A DNA stretch of 64,000 bases from Rossellomorea orangium (lineage in GTDB: Bacteria; Bacillota; Bacilli; Bacillales; Bacillaceae_B): the NCBI RefSeq assembly GCF_019334305.1, contig NZ_JAHWGH010000012.1, forward strand, positions 372,001 through 436,000, given 5' to 3'. A program made the translations under genes and the position numbers. Positions 56,903-64,000 of the stretch are shown piece after piece (the stretch's first letter is position 1; every line of letters starts with the position of its first letter). Below the pieces are notes generated by a model that saw only the letters and a program-made list of their open reading frames with translations, was not told the origin of the DNA and made no database searches.

Positions 56903-57682
56903 ATGAATGCGTTTAAAGGTCTTCTCTGGAAAGACTTTAAAACCTCAAGTATTTGGTTTTATGGTTGGATTGCCATCATTGTTCTGCTGTTTATCATAGG
57001 ACTGGTGATTGGAAATTATGTACACGAACCAGGTATTATACAAATATTTCTGATCATGATCGGAGTATTTCATTTTGCCTTTTTGCCGGGAATGGTGTTA
57101 TCCATGCTGCGTTTAGAAGGAAAAACTCAGCTTTGGCTTCACAGCCCCCACAGCGGGTTTATGCTCATAATGCCGAAGCTGATCATTGCATCCCTGTACT
57201 CTACATTATCACTATTGTTGGTGGATGGGTTGGGCGTTTTGATGATGTTCCTTTATCCCGATGATTCCCTATTTTCTTATTGGCCGATAAAAGAGGGGAT
57301 CCTTTTTAATCTGGGAGTGACAATAGGTGGCCTTTACTTTTCAGGCTGGGGGATATTCCTGTGGACGCTCTATCATTCACTCTCAAAATATCCGTCCATC
57401 AAACATATACGTTGGATCTTTATTGCAGGATTCATCATTTTGTATCAAAGTCTGGTGGCCTTCCTGATGAGCATTGATTGGGTGGAAAAACTTTTCTTTG
57501 AAACGTTCACTGTAAAGGTAAGTTCAGGTTTCTTTTTCTCGGTGAATGCGAATGAGACGAATGCCGGTTTCAATCTTGATATGATTCCTCTGCCGGTCCT
57601 GCCATTCCTGTTTGAAGGGATGATCGTGATCATCGTGTTTATCATTTCCTGCAGACTGCTGGATCGCAAGGTAGAGGTGTAG
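56903..57682 (+). CDS. ABC-cluster membrane protein (YhcE-like)
   Basis: A 259-residue protein with about six transmembrane helices and the N-terminus MNAFKGLLWKDFKTS, a pattern seen in ABC-2-type permeases. It corresponds by position and size to YhcE of B. subtilis, the first gene of yhcEFGHI. It may form the membrane part for the ATPase at 58062; the substrate is unknown. The GntR gene follows after two bases. Confidence 0.75.
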   Translation: MNAFKGLLWKDFKTSSIWFYGWIAIIVLLFIIGLVIGNYVHEPGIIQIFLIMIGVFHFAFLPGMVLSMLRLEGKTQLWLHSPHSGFMLIMPKLIIASLYSTLSLLLVDGLGVLMMFLYPDDSLFSYWPIKEGILFNLGVTIGGLYFSGWGIFLWTLYHSLSKYPSIKHIRWIFIAGFIILYQSLVAFLMSIDWVEKLFFETFTVKVSSGFFFSVNANETNAGFNLDMIPLPVLPFLFEGMIVIIVFIISCRLLDRKVEV

Positions 57683-57684
57683 CT

Positions 57685-58059
57685 ATGACAGAAGAATATA
57701 CAGCCTCCAAGCCTATATACATTCAAATAGCCGATCGTATCATACGTGAAATCGTCAGGAATGAATTATCTCCGGGTGATAAACTGCCTTCTGTCCGGGA
57801 AATGGCCGTTCAATCCGGGGTGAATCCGAATACCATTCAACGGACATACAGTGAGTTGGAAAGGATGGACATTGTGGAGACAAGGAGAGGACAGGGGACA
57901 TTTGTGACAGAAAGGGAAGAAGTTTTGACCGTACTGAATGAGAAGGTCCAGAGAGAAGTGATTGAGTCCTTCATTCGAAATATGAAAGAACTGGGTCTGA
58001 CAAAAGAGCAGATGATCCAGGGTGTTGAAAAATACCTTGGTCAAGGAAGGGAGGAATAG
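57685..58059 (+). CDS. GntR-family regulator, YtrA subfamily (YhcF-like)
   Basis: A 124-residue regulator: winged helix-turn-helix (SKPIYIQIADRIIREIVRNELSPGDKLPSVREMAVQSGVNPNTIQRTYSELE split over residues 8-58), then a short C-terminal dimerisation helix region as in YtrA. Such regulators repress adjacent ABC transporter operons, often in response to cell-envelope-active compounds. It probably binds the inverted repeat at 56853-56876. Confidence 0.9.
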   Translation: MTEEYTASKPIYIQIADRIIREIVRNELSPGDKLPSVREMAVQSGVNPNTIQRTYSELERMDIVETRRGQGTFVTEREEVLTVLNEKVQREVIESFIRNMKELGLTKEQMIQGVEKYLGQGREE

Positions 58060-58061
58060 AG

Positions 58062-58772
58062 ATGGTGGTGAAATTTGATGGTGTCATCAAAAAATATGGT
58101 AACGAAACAGCATTGAATCAAACATCCTTTCACTTTGAAAAGGGGAAGGTGTATGGGCTCCTTGGACCGAACGGCAGCGGTAAGTCCACTACATTGAAGA
58201 TGATCGCAGGGCTTGTGCTTCCGAACAAAGGGAATGTCACCTTGAATGGAAAAACGGTCACCCGGAAAATAGCAAGTGAAGTAGCTTATTTGACAGAACT
58301 GGATATGTTTTATGAAGCTTTCACTGTTGAACAAATGATCTGTTTCTACGCCTCCCAATTCCCTGACTTTGATTCAGATCGAGCAAAAGATTTGATTTCT
58401 TTCATGGAACTCGACCAGAGTAAGAGAATCAAACATCTGTCAAAAGGAAACAGGGGGAGACTGAAGCTGGTACTGGCCCTTTCCCGTAACACAGAAGTAT
58501 TGCTTCTGGATGAACCATTCTCGGGACTGGACCCAATGGTGAGGGACACAATTGTAAAAGGCCTTCTGTCGTATATTGATTTCGGAAATCAGACCGTAAT
58601 CATCGCAACCCATGAAATAGATGAGATTGAAGCCATTCTGGATGAAGCTTTTATCATCTCTAATGGTCAAATACTGGGACACTGCATCGTGGAGGAACTG
58701 AGAGAAACAGATGGTTTGTCTGTCCTGCAGTGGTTGAAAAAGAGCACAAAATCAGAAAGGAAGATGAAATGA
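58062..58772 (+). CDS. ABC transporter ATP-binding protein (YhcG-like)
   Basis: A 236-residue nucleotide-binding subunit. The Walker A is GPNGSGKST, Walker B LLLDEPFSGLD and the H-loop is in IIATHEIDEIE. The signature motif is atypical: HLSKGNRGRLKL (LSKGN instead of LSGGQ), as in the YtrB/YhcG branch. It starts two bases after the GntR gene and overlaps the next ATPase by four bases. Confidence 0.93.
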   Translation: MVVKFDGVIKKYGNETALNQTSFHFEKGKVYGLLGPNGSGKSTTLKMIAGLVLPNKGNVTLNGKTVTRKIASEVAYLTELDMFYEAFTVEQMICFYASQFPDFDSDRAKDLISFMELDQSKRIKHLSKGNRGRLKLVLALSRNTEVLLLDEPFSGLDPMVRDTIVKGLLSYIDFGNQTVIIATHEIDEIEAILDEAFIISNGQILGHCIVEELRETDGLSVLQWLKKSTKSERKMK

Positions 58773-59698
58773 TGAAGCCGGTTGTGCAATTACAAGGTGT
58801 TTCAAAGGTCATCAAAGGCAAGACCATTATTGATCAATTAACGTTTGATGTGTACGAAGGAGAGGTCTTTGGGTTCCTCGGACCGAATGGAGCGGGAAAA
58901 ACGACGACAATCCGTATGATTGTAGGATTGATGAATATTTCAAAAGGAGATGTACTGATTACCGGAAAAAGCATCAAGAAAGACTTCGAAGGTGCCATTA
59001 AAGATGTGGGGGCAATTGTTGAAAATCCTGAGCTATATAAATTCATGTCAGGATATCAGAACTTAAAGCACTTCGCCCGCATGCAAAAAGGAATTACCGA
59101 TGAACGAATGAAAGAAGTCATTGAACTGGTAGGTCTGACGGATCGCATCAATGATAAGGTGAAAACGTACTCTCTTGGAATGAGACAGCGTCTGGGTCTT
59201 GCCCAATGTCTGCTTCATAAACCGAAGCTGCTCATCCTCGATGAGCCGACAAACGGTCTGGATCCGGCGGGAATCCGTGAAATCCGTGCGTATATCAGAA
59301 AGCTCGCCCAGGAAGAGGGCATGGCGGTCATCGTATCGAGTCACTTATTATCCGAAATGGAAATGATGTGTGACCGAATCGGTATCATCCAGTCCGGCAA
59401 ACTTGTCGATGTACAACAGGTAAGGGACTTTGTGGAAGGATCTGAACAGGTATATCACTTTGAAATCAATGATGTTGATAAAATCACAGCTGTTCTTAAC
59501 GCAATCGATTCAGGGATCAAATTCGAATCGCAAGGGTCGCAGGTTCAGGTTGCCCTGACAAAAGAACAAGTGCCGGACGTCATAAGGGCACTGGTAGAAG
59601 CTGATGTGCAAATATACAGCGTCATGCCTGTAGCCAAAACATTAGAAGACAGATTCCTGGAAATTACAAATGACAAAGGAGAGGTCGTGCATGCTTAG
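58769..59698 (+). CDS. ABC transporter ATP-binding protein (YhcH-like)
   Basis: A 310-residue ATPase: Walker A GPNGAGKTT, signature YSLGMRQRLGLAQ, Walker B LLILDEPTNGLDP and an extra C-terminal domain (about 215-310, as in BcrA-type bacitracin or lantibiotic exporters). ATG 58769 overlaps the preceding stop (ATGA); ATG 58772 is the alternative. It pairs with the permease that follows. Confidence 0.93.
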   Translation: MMKPVVQLQGVSKVIKGKTIIDQLTFDVYEGEVFGFLGPNGAGKTTTIRMIVGLMNISKGDVLITGKSIKKDFEGAIKDVGAIVENPELYKFMSGYQNLKHFARMQKGITDERMKEVIELVGLTDRINDKVKTYSLGMRQRLGLAQCLLHKPKLLILDEPTNGLDPAGIREIRAYIRKLAQEEGMAVIVSSHLLSEMEMMCDRIGIIQSGKLVDVQQVRDFVEGSEQVYHFEINDVDKITAVLNAIDSGIKFESQGSQVQVALTKEQVPDVIRALVEADVQIYSVMPVAKTLEDRFLEITNDKGEVVHA

Positions 59699-60641
59699 TC
59701 TTATCAGAAATGAGTGGACAAAAATCTTCAAGCGCGTCGGAACGTATGTGATGCTTGGGCTGTTGATTCTCATTATTGGGGTGACAGGGGCTTTTACGAA
59801 GTATAGCGATATGAAAGTGAAAGAAATGGATAACTGGAAGCAGGAACTTTCCGCACAGGTGGAATCGGATAAGCAGATGTTGGCTGAAAATCCAAATTTG
59901 AATAAATTCATAAAAAATGATAAAGAACGAAGTATTGCGATAAATGAATATCGTATTGAAAAAGATATTGAGCCAAAAGCGAAAGAATCGGCATGGACAT
60001 TTGTCGAAATGAATGCCAATATCGTTCTGGTAGTTGGGCTTTTTACCATCATTGTGGCGGCGGGTATCGTCGCGAGTGAATTCAGTTGGGGAACCATCAA
60101 GCTGTTGCTCATCAGGCCAATCTCAAGGACCAAGATTCTCCTTTCAAAATATTTAACCGTCATTTTATATGGAATGAGTATGCTATTAATTCTCTTCGTC
60201 GTATCGCTCCTCCTTGGGCTCATATTGTTCGGGGGAACGGATCAATCCACTCATCTCGCATTTGTAGATGGGAAAGTGGTCGAGCAGAGTATCGTAGGAT
60301 ACCTGATCAAGCACTACTTGTTACAAACCATCAATATTGTCATGATGGCTACAATGGCCTTCATGATTTCAGCTGTTTTCAGAAGCAGTTCCTTGGCGAT
60401 CGGGATTTCATTATTCCTTTTATTCGTCGGAGGAAATGCCACAAGCCTGCTTGCACTGAAATTCGATTGGGCCAAATACAGCCTGTTTGCCAACACAGAC
60501 CTGACTCAATACACAGGTTTCACACCGCCACTTGTGGACAGTATGACCATGGGCTTTTCCATCACCATGCTCATCATCTACTTCCTCATTTTTCAACTGC
60601 TCGCTTTCATCGTCTTTAATAAGAGGGATGTAGCAGCATAG
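59691..60641 (+). CDS. ABC-2-type transporter permease (YhcI-like)
   Basis: A 316-residue membrane protein with six transmembrane helices: one near residues 16-36 with LIRNEWTKIFKRVGTYVM ahead of it, an extracellular loop, then five helices from about 105. FSWGTIKLLLIRPISRTKILLSKYL is the coupling region of BcrB/YhcI permeases. It works with the YhcH-like ATPase. ATG 59691 follows AAAGGAGAGG and overlaps the ATPase by eight bases. Confidence 0.9.
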   Translation: MLSLIRNEWTKIFKRVGTYVMLGLLILIIGVTGAFTKYSDMKVKEMDNWKQELSAQVESDKQMLAENPNLNKFIKNDKERSIAINEYRIEKDIEPKAKESAWTFVEMNANIVLVVGLFTIIVAAGIVASEFSWGTIKLLLIRPISRTKILLSKYLTVILYGMSMLLILFVVSLLLGLILFGGTDQSTHLAFVDGKVVEQSIVGYLIKHYLLQTINIVMMATMAFMISAVFRSSSLAIGISLFLLFVGGNATSLLALKFDWAKYSLFANTDLTQYTGFTPPLVDSMTMGFSITMLIIYFLIFQLLAFIVFNKRDVAA

Positions 60642-60689
60642 AAAAGCGGAACTAGACAAATAGAAAAGAGATACAGAAAGAATTTACAC

Positions 60690-60726
60690 AAAGAGGGACG
60701 GACCTTATCATAGTCCGTCCCTCTTT
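60690..60726. terminator. Bidirectional terminator between the ABC cluster and tgl
   Basis: AAAGAGGGACGGAC, a 9-nt loop and GTCCGTCCCTCTTT form a perfect stem between convergent genes. The last two bases of tgl lie within it. Confidence 0.9.
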
Positions 60727-61444
60727 ATGTGTATCGGTACAAATCAGAAAATTTCAGGCGTGTGACCTGCTCAAGGAGGTAAGCGGATTTCGTTGCTTCC
60801 TTTTTGCGCAGCGTATTCAAGGCCTCGATCATTTCGTCATGAGTCATGAGCCCCACACCGTGACCGAAATACTGATCCTCCTTGATGAACACTGAGTTTT
60901 CACCCATCCAGATAGGGTCCTCAAAATCAGGGTTGAAGAAGTAATAAACATCTCCCGGGATATAATCGAGCCCTTCGTACGTGACCATCGGAAGATCATC
61001 ATCATAGTTGTGTCCCCACACAAGGAGTGATGAATATAATCGATTGAAATAAGGTGTGCTGATCGTATCCAAAATCGACTTATAATAAATCAGAACGATG
61101 CTAGTGACACATTCGAAGCTGTAAGCGGAGCTGTTTGTAAAAACATCTTCAATGGCATCTGAAGGAAGCTTAGAATCTTTAAGTTGGTAACCGAAAGGCG
61201 TTTTAATCCAGTAAATCGGGTTGAATTTAGAATGCTCGAAAGCAGAAAAAGTGGCATCGCCCTCATTCATGTCTTTTGCATTCGCGATGATCCGCTCTCT
61301 TACTTTTAGTTCATATTTAAGCTCAGTAAGATTGAGATAACGATAGTCGGTAGGGCTCTTTTTCAATGAAGTGAAGATTCGTTCCTGAACGGATGTCAGA
61401 TTAGGTAAATCCTTGGGAGCTGTTTCATTCTCTATGATGATCAA
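60725..61444 (-). CDS. tgl: Spore coat protein-glutamine gamma-glutamyltransferase (transglutaminase Tgl)
   Basis: A 239-residue enzyme that cross-links glutamine and lysine side chains of spore coat proteins. It aligns with B. subtilis Tgl: YSFECVTSIVLIYYKSILDT carries the catalytic Cys (residue 112, preceded by Glu111), MGENSVFIKEDQYFGHGVG carries the acidic and His residues, and the C-terminus KKEATKSAYLLEQVTRL is conserved. The start is TTG 61444, seven bases after GGAGG and beginning MIIIENE as in B. subtilis (MIIV...); the GTG at 61453 is part of the ribosome site. A sigma-K-like -10 lies upstream. Confidence 0.93.
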   Translation of the reverse strand: MIIIENETAPKDLPNLTSVQERIFTSLKKSPTDYRYLNLTELKYELKVRERIIANAKDMNEGDATFSAFEHSKFNPIYWIKTPFGYQLKDSKLPSDAIEDVFTNSSAYSFECVTSIVLIYYKSILDTISTPYFNRLYSSLLVWGHNYDDDLPMVTYEGLDYIPGDVYYFFNPDFEDPIWMGENSVFIKEDQYFGHGVGLMTHDEMIEALNTLRKKEATKSAYLLEQVTRLKFSDLYRYT

Positions 61445-61469
61445 TCCATACACCTCCGGGCTTTTTTAT

Positions 61470-61478
61470 TAATGTATG
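61470..61478 (-). promoter_or_regulatory. Putative sigma-K -10 element of tgl
   Basis: On the minus strand CATACATTA matches the sigma-K -10 consensus CATAnnnTA, 26 bases before the tgl start. An AC dinucleotide lies 18 bases upstream (16-17 is usual). tgl is sigma-K controlled in B. subtilis. Confidence 0.5.
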
Positions 61479-61614
61479 TTTGGATGAATGGAAATGGTAT
61501 ACATATAGAGAAAAAGTGTTGTCCGAAGAGAGCTGCAAAAAGTTGGTTTCAAGTGGACTTCCAGAAATGACAGTGAGCTGAGCAAAACGGAAGATAAAGA
61601 AATTCGACAGGTAG

Positions 61615-61721
61615 GCACGATTATTCGAAATTTCGCATGATAACTCAAAATCTAGCATGAAAAATCTATATCCCGCACGATTATCTGATTATTCGCGTGA
61701 TTCCTTCCGACTCTCGCATGA
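61615..61721. repeat. GCAYGA word array with 20-bp period
   Basis: GCACGA 61615, GCATGA 61635, GCATGA 61655, GCACGA 61675, GCGTGA 61695 and GCATGA 61716 recur at 20, 20, 20, 20 and 21 bp. Most copies are preceded by TC or TTC and followed by TTA/TAA/TTT. Intervening bases differ. The array lies in the non-coding gap between tgl and rarA, where no gene was seen. Confidence 0.8.
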
Positions 61722-61787
61722 TTTCCACCCGAAAGATGGCCAAACGTGAGTATCCCCCATTGTTGGGTCAACATTTCCCTTATACAA

Positions 61788-61997
61788 AAGACGAGCCACC
61801 AAAAAGGCAAAAAACGCCTTTCGAGTGGCTCGTCTTATGCTTGTCGGGGCTACCCAGGCCGCCTCCGCTTTAGGTTCTTCCAGCTCCGGCGGCTAGAGGC
61901 TCGAGGTCATAAGACAAACCTGCCAAAAAGGCAAAAAGCGCCTTTCCGGCAGGTTCGTCTTATGCTTGTCGCCTCTGATCAAGCCGCCTCCGCTTTA
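61788..61997. repeat. Two tandem 123-bp hairpin units next to rarA
   Basis: Unit 1 begins at 61788 and unit 2 at 61911. Each has an AAGAC... long stem around the shared loop region AAAAAGGCAAAAA-CGCCTTT, then TCTTATGCTTGTC and GCCGCCTCCGCTTTAGG. The stems differ in sequence (GAGCCAC/GTGGCTC in unit 1, AACCTGCC/GGCAGGTT in unit 2) yet both pair. The end of unit 2 contains the complement of the rarA stop codon. Confidence 0.85.
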
Positions 61998-63272
61998 GGG
62001 TTTCATCTGTTTATTAATCTTCTCATACACCTGAGCGATGGCCTGTTCGAATTTACCTGTCGCTTTCGGGGTGTAGTATTGAGCTTTTTTTAGTTTATCC
62101 GGCAGGTAAGTCTGCTTGACCCAACCTGATTCATAGCTGTGTGGATATTTATATTCCACGCCTCTGCCCAATTCCTTTGCCCCTTGATAGTGTGCATCTT
62201 TCAAGTGATCCGGCACCTCGCCGCTCTTGCCTTTCCGTATATCAGAAAGGGCAAGGTCAATGGCAGTGATCGCAGAGTTTGACTTGGGTGAAAGACAAAG
62301 TTCGATGATTGCGTTTGCCAACGGAATCCTGGCTTCCGGAAAACCGATTTTTTCAGCGGTTTCCACCGCTGCCAGTGTCCTTGGTCCTGCTTGAGGGTTG
62401 GCAAGTCCGATATCTTCATAGGCAATCACGAGCAGCCTCCGTGCGATGCTCGGTAGATCTCCGGCTTCAACGAGCCTACCCAAGTAGTGAAGTGCCGCAT
62501 TCACATCACTCCCGCGAATCGATTTCTGAAACGCGCTCACAACATCATAATGGGCGTCTCCGTCTTTATCGTGTGAAAAGCTTTTCTTCTGAAGGCATTC
62601 TTCTGCTATGGAGACATCGATATGAATCACACCGTCTTCATCCTGTGAGGTGGAAAGTACAGCCAATTCCAGGGCATTCAGTGAACTTCTTACATCACCG
62701 AAGCTGCTGCTGGCAAAATGCTCGATGGCTTCGTCCGTTACATGGAGTGAATACTCTCCCAATCCCCGTTCTTTATCCTCGATTGCACGAATCAGCGCTG
62801 TTTTCATTTCCTCGATTGACAGCGGCTTTAATTCGAAAATCTGGCATCTGCTCCGTATAGCCGGATTGATGGCGTGATAGGGGTTGCTCGTTGTAGCACC
62901 GATTAACGTAATCATCCCGTTCTCTAAATAAGGAAGAAGAAAGTCCTGTTTCCCTTTATCCAAGCGATGGACCTCGTCTAATAAAAGAATGACCTTACCC
63001 GACATTTTCGCTTCTTCCGCCACGATCTGTATATCTTTTTTATTATTCGTCACGGCGTTCAGTGTTTTGAAGCGATATTTAGTACTTCCCGCGATGGCGC
63101 TCGCGATGGAAGTTTTACCTATGCCTGGCGGTCCATACAGGATCATGGAGGAAAGTTGTTTTGCTTTTACCATCCGGTCGATGATTTTTCCTTCTCCGAC
63201 TAAATGCTGCTGCCCGATGATTTCCTCGATTGTCCTTGGTCTCATCTTGAAGGCAAGTGGTTTTATCGACAT
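61995..63272 (-). CDS. rarA: Replication-associated recombination protein RarA (MgsA)
   Basis: A 425-residue AAA+ ATPase. It has LAFKMRPRTIEEIIGQQHLVG, Walker A GPPGIGKTS, Walker B LLDEVHR, sensor GATTSNPY, and the C-terminal tetramerisation domain ending with PDHLKDAHYQGAKELGRGVEY. It acts at stalled replication forks and is related to clamp-loader subunits and eukaryotic WRNIP1. It is divergent from cymR, as in B. subtilis. Its stop codon falls inside the repeat unit at 61911-61997. Confidence 0.97.
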   Translation of the reverse strand: MSIKPLAFKMRPRTIEEIIGQQHLVGEGKIIDRMVKAKQLSSMILYGPPGIGKTSIASAIAGSTKYRFKTLNAVTNNKKDIQIVAEEAKMSGKVILLLDEVHRLDKGKQDFLLPYLENGMITLIGATTSNPYHAINPAIRSRCQIFELKPLSIEEMKTALIRAIEDKERGLGEYSLHVTDEAIEHFASSSFGDVRSSLNALELAVLSTSQDEDGVIHIDVSIAEECLQKKSFSHDKDGDAHYDVVSAFQKSIRGSDVNAALHYLGRLVEAGDLPSIARRLLVIAYEDIGLANPQAGPRTLAAVETAEKIGFPEARIPLANAIIELCLSPKSNSAITAIDLALSDIRKGKSGEVPDHLKDAHYQGAKELGRGVEYKYPHSYESGWVKQTYLPDKLKKAQYYTPKATGKFEQAIAQVYEKINKQMKP

Positions 63273-63367
63273 GAATCATCTCTCCAAACTGACGTTCTAG
63301 TTACATTCACTTTATCACAGGAGCCTCCATTAAGGAAATAATGTGGATGGAAGGTAAAGCTGCCCCT

Positions 63368-63397
63368 TTCACAGTGTGAGGGCGGATATGCTATAAT
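63368..63397 (+). promoter_or_regulatory. Promoter of cymR
   Basis: TTCACA (63368-63373), an 18-bp spacer and an extended -10 TGCTATAAT ending at 63397 precede cymR. Confidence 0.65.
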
Positions 63398-63466
63398 AAC
63401 AAAAGTCAATGCAGAAGAAATAGACGTCTGAACAAGACGTTATTAAATATAGTAGAGGTGCTGTAC

Positions 63467-63886
63467 ATGAAGATATCAACAAAAGGCCGATACGGACTAA
63501 CGATTATGATTGAACTCGCAAAACGCCATGGTGAAGGGCCTACTTCACTAAAAACGATCGCACAGCAACATGAACTGTCAGAACATTATCTTGAACAGCT
63601 GGTCGCACCACTCCGGAACGGGGGCCTTGTCAGGAGTATCCGGGGGGCTTACGGTGGTTATGTCTTAGGCCATGAACCTTCAGAAATTACGGCAGGAGAT
63701 ATTATCCGCATCCTTGAAGGGCCCATCAGTCCGGTAGAAGGAATTGAGGATGAAGAACCGGCAAAACGTGAGCTGTGGATCAGGATCCGTGATGCGGTCA
63801 AAGAAGTGCTTGATAATACAACGATAGAAGATCTGGCGAGCCACTCGGATGATGGTGAATCCGATGCGTACATGTTCTATATCTAG
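63467..63886 (+). CDS. cymR: Cysteine metabolism repressor CymR (Rrf2 family)
   Basis: A 139-residue Rrf2 regulator. The winged helix motif is MKISTKGRYGLTIMIELAKRH followed by LKTIAQQHELSEHYLEQLVAPLRNGGLV and the wing RSIRGAYGGY. It lacks the three-cysteine iron-sulfur motif of IscR, as CymR does. With CysK it represses cystine and methionine uptake and sulfur assimilation genes. ATG 63467 is six bases after GAGGTG; GTG 63458 is inside that site. The next gene is a cysteine desulfurase. Confidence 0.95.
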   Translation: MKISTKGRYGLTIMIELAKRHGEGPTSLKTIAQQHELSEHYLEQLVAPLRNGGLVRSIRGAYGGYVLGHEPSEITAGDIIRILEGPISPVEGIEDEEPAKRELWIRIRDAVKEVLDNTTIEDLASHSDDGESDAYMFYI

Positions 63887-63899
63887 GAGGTAACGATAA

Positions 63900-64000
63900 A
63901 TGGAAAGAGTGTATCTGGATCATGCTGCAACGTCGCCCATGCATCCTGAAGTGATTGATGAAATGACAACAGTGATGAAGGAGACCTTTGGTAATCCATC
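63900..64000 (+). CDS. Cysteine desulfurase (YrvO/IscS type), 5' part only
   Basis: ATG 63900 follows AGGAGG, 13 bases after cymR. The 33 visible codons, MERVYLDHAATSPMHPEVID then EMTTVMKETFGNPS, are the N-terminus of a class V aminotransferase-fold cysteine desulfurase. In B. subtilis the gene after cymR is yrvO, which feeds sulfur to the tRNA thiolase MnmA encoded next. The gene runs out of the window. Confidence 0.93.
   Translation, partial: MERVYLDHAATSPMHPEVIDEMTTVMKETFGNP

Noticed and set aside
60086-60619. 177-codon plus-strand frame inside the YhcI-like permease gene
   Set aside because: Overlaps a clear permease in another frame; its composition (many His, Arg, Cys) is not protein-like and there is no ribosome site.
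61615-61721. CRISPR array
   Set aside because: The repeated unit is only about 6-10 degenerate bases with 10-14-bp gaps, and there are no cas genes.
62309-62860. 183-codon plus-strand frame opposite rarA
   Set aside because: Antisense to a fully conserved AAA+ gene; no recognisable domain and no start signal.

Overview
The window is a gene-dense chromosomal segment of a spore-forming, low-to-moderate GC Bacillota, almost certainly Bacillaceae (a Bacillus/Rossellomorea-like genome; genus-level placement is inference). The gene order closely follows the Bacillus subtilis comC-spoIIB-maf-mreBCD-minCD to cymR segment. Sporulation genes (spoIIB, spoIVFA/FB, spo0B, safA, coxA-like, bofC, spoVB, tgl) sit among housekeeping genes. 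RBSs are strong and GTG/TTG starts are frequent. Many starts were moved from the longest open frame to the codon placed correctly behind a Shine-Dalgarno site, as noted per gene.

Region 1 (1-5763) is a type IV pilus operon: pilT (5' end outside the window), pilC, an AT-rich major-pilin-like gene, prepilin peptidase, pilM, pilN, a pilO-like gene, and a second prepilin gene broken by one in-frame TAA. It occupies the place where B. subtilis has only comC. Region 2 (5809-20858) holds spoIIB, maf, radC, mreBCD, minCD, spoIVFA-spoIVFB behind a good sigma-E-type promoter, an RNase E/G gene, the L21 leader with rplU-prp-rpmA, spo0B-obg and pheB-pheA: cell shape, division-site selection, sigma-K activation and ribosome biogenesis. 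Region 3 (20905-26347) is NAD synthesis: niaR and nadS on the minus strand, divergent from nadBCA, with a NiaR-type operator over the nadB promoter. Region 4 (26436-30503) carries spore genes: safA with a Met/Pro/Gln-rich repeat tail, a CotS-like phosphotransferase, a YhcN/CoxA-like lipoprotein and bofC. Region 5 (30680-43845) has ruvAB, a DUF2905 gene, queA, tgt, yajC, yrzE-like, an ArsB/NhaD-type transporter, yrbG-like, spoVB, comN, secDF, a CDF cation transporter and a LapA-domain gene. Region 6 (44127-49928) is recJ, apt, relA, dtd. Region 7 (49948-55865) has a five-SH3 amidase, a small 58-residue gene, a T-box leader with hisS-aspS, and 6S RNA. Region 8 (55997-64000) has tcdA, a yhcEFGHI-like ABC cluster with its own GntR regulator and operator, tgl (spore transglutaminase), rarA, cymR and the start of a cysteine desulfurase gene.

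The least explained material is intergenic. Two regions (43875-44007 and 61615-61721) carry short degenerate words repeated at an almost exact 21-bp or 20-bp period, with a different word in each. A 333-bp element at 37696-38028 has perfect 20-bp terminal inverted repeats and nested internal stems. Two tandem 123-bp units at 61788-61997 form the same hairpin with compensatory stem changes and supply the rarA stop codon. No prophage, transposase, CRISPR array, tRNA or rRNA gene was seen.
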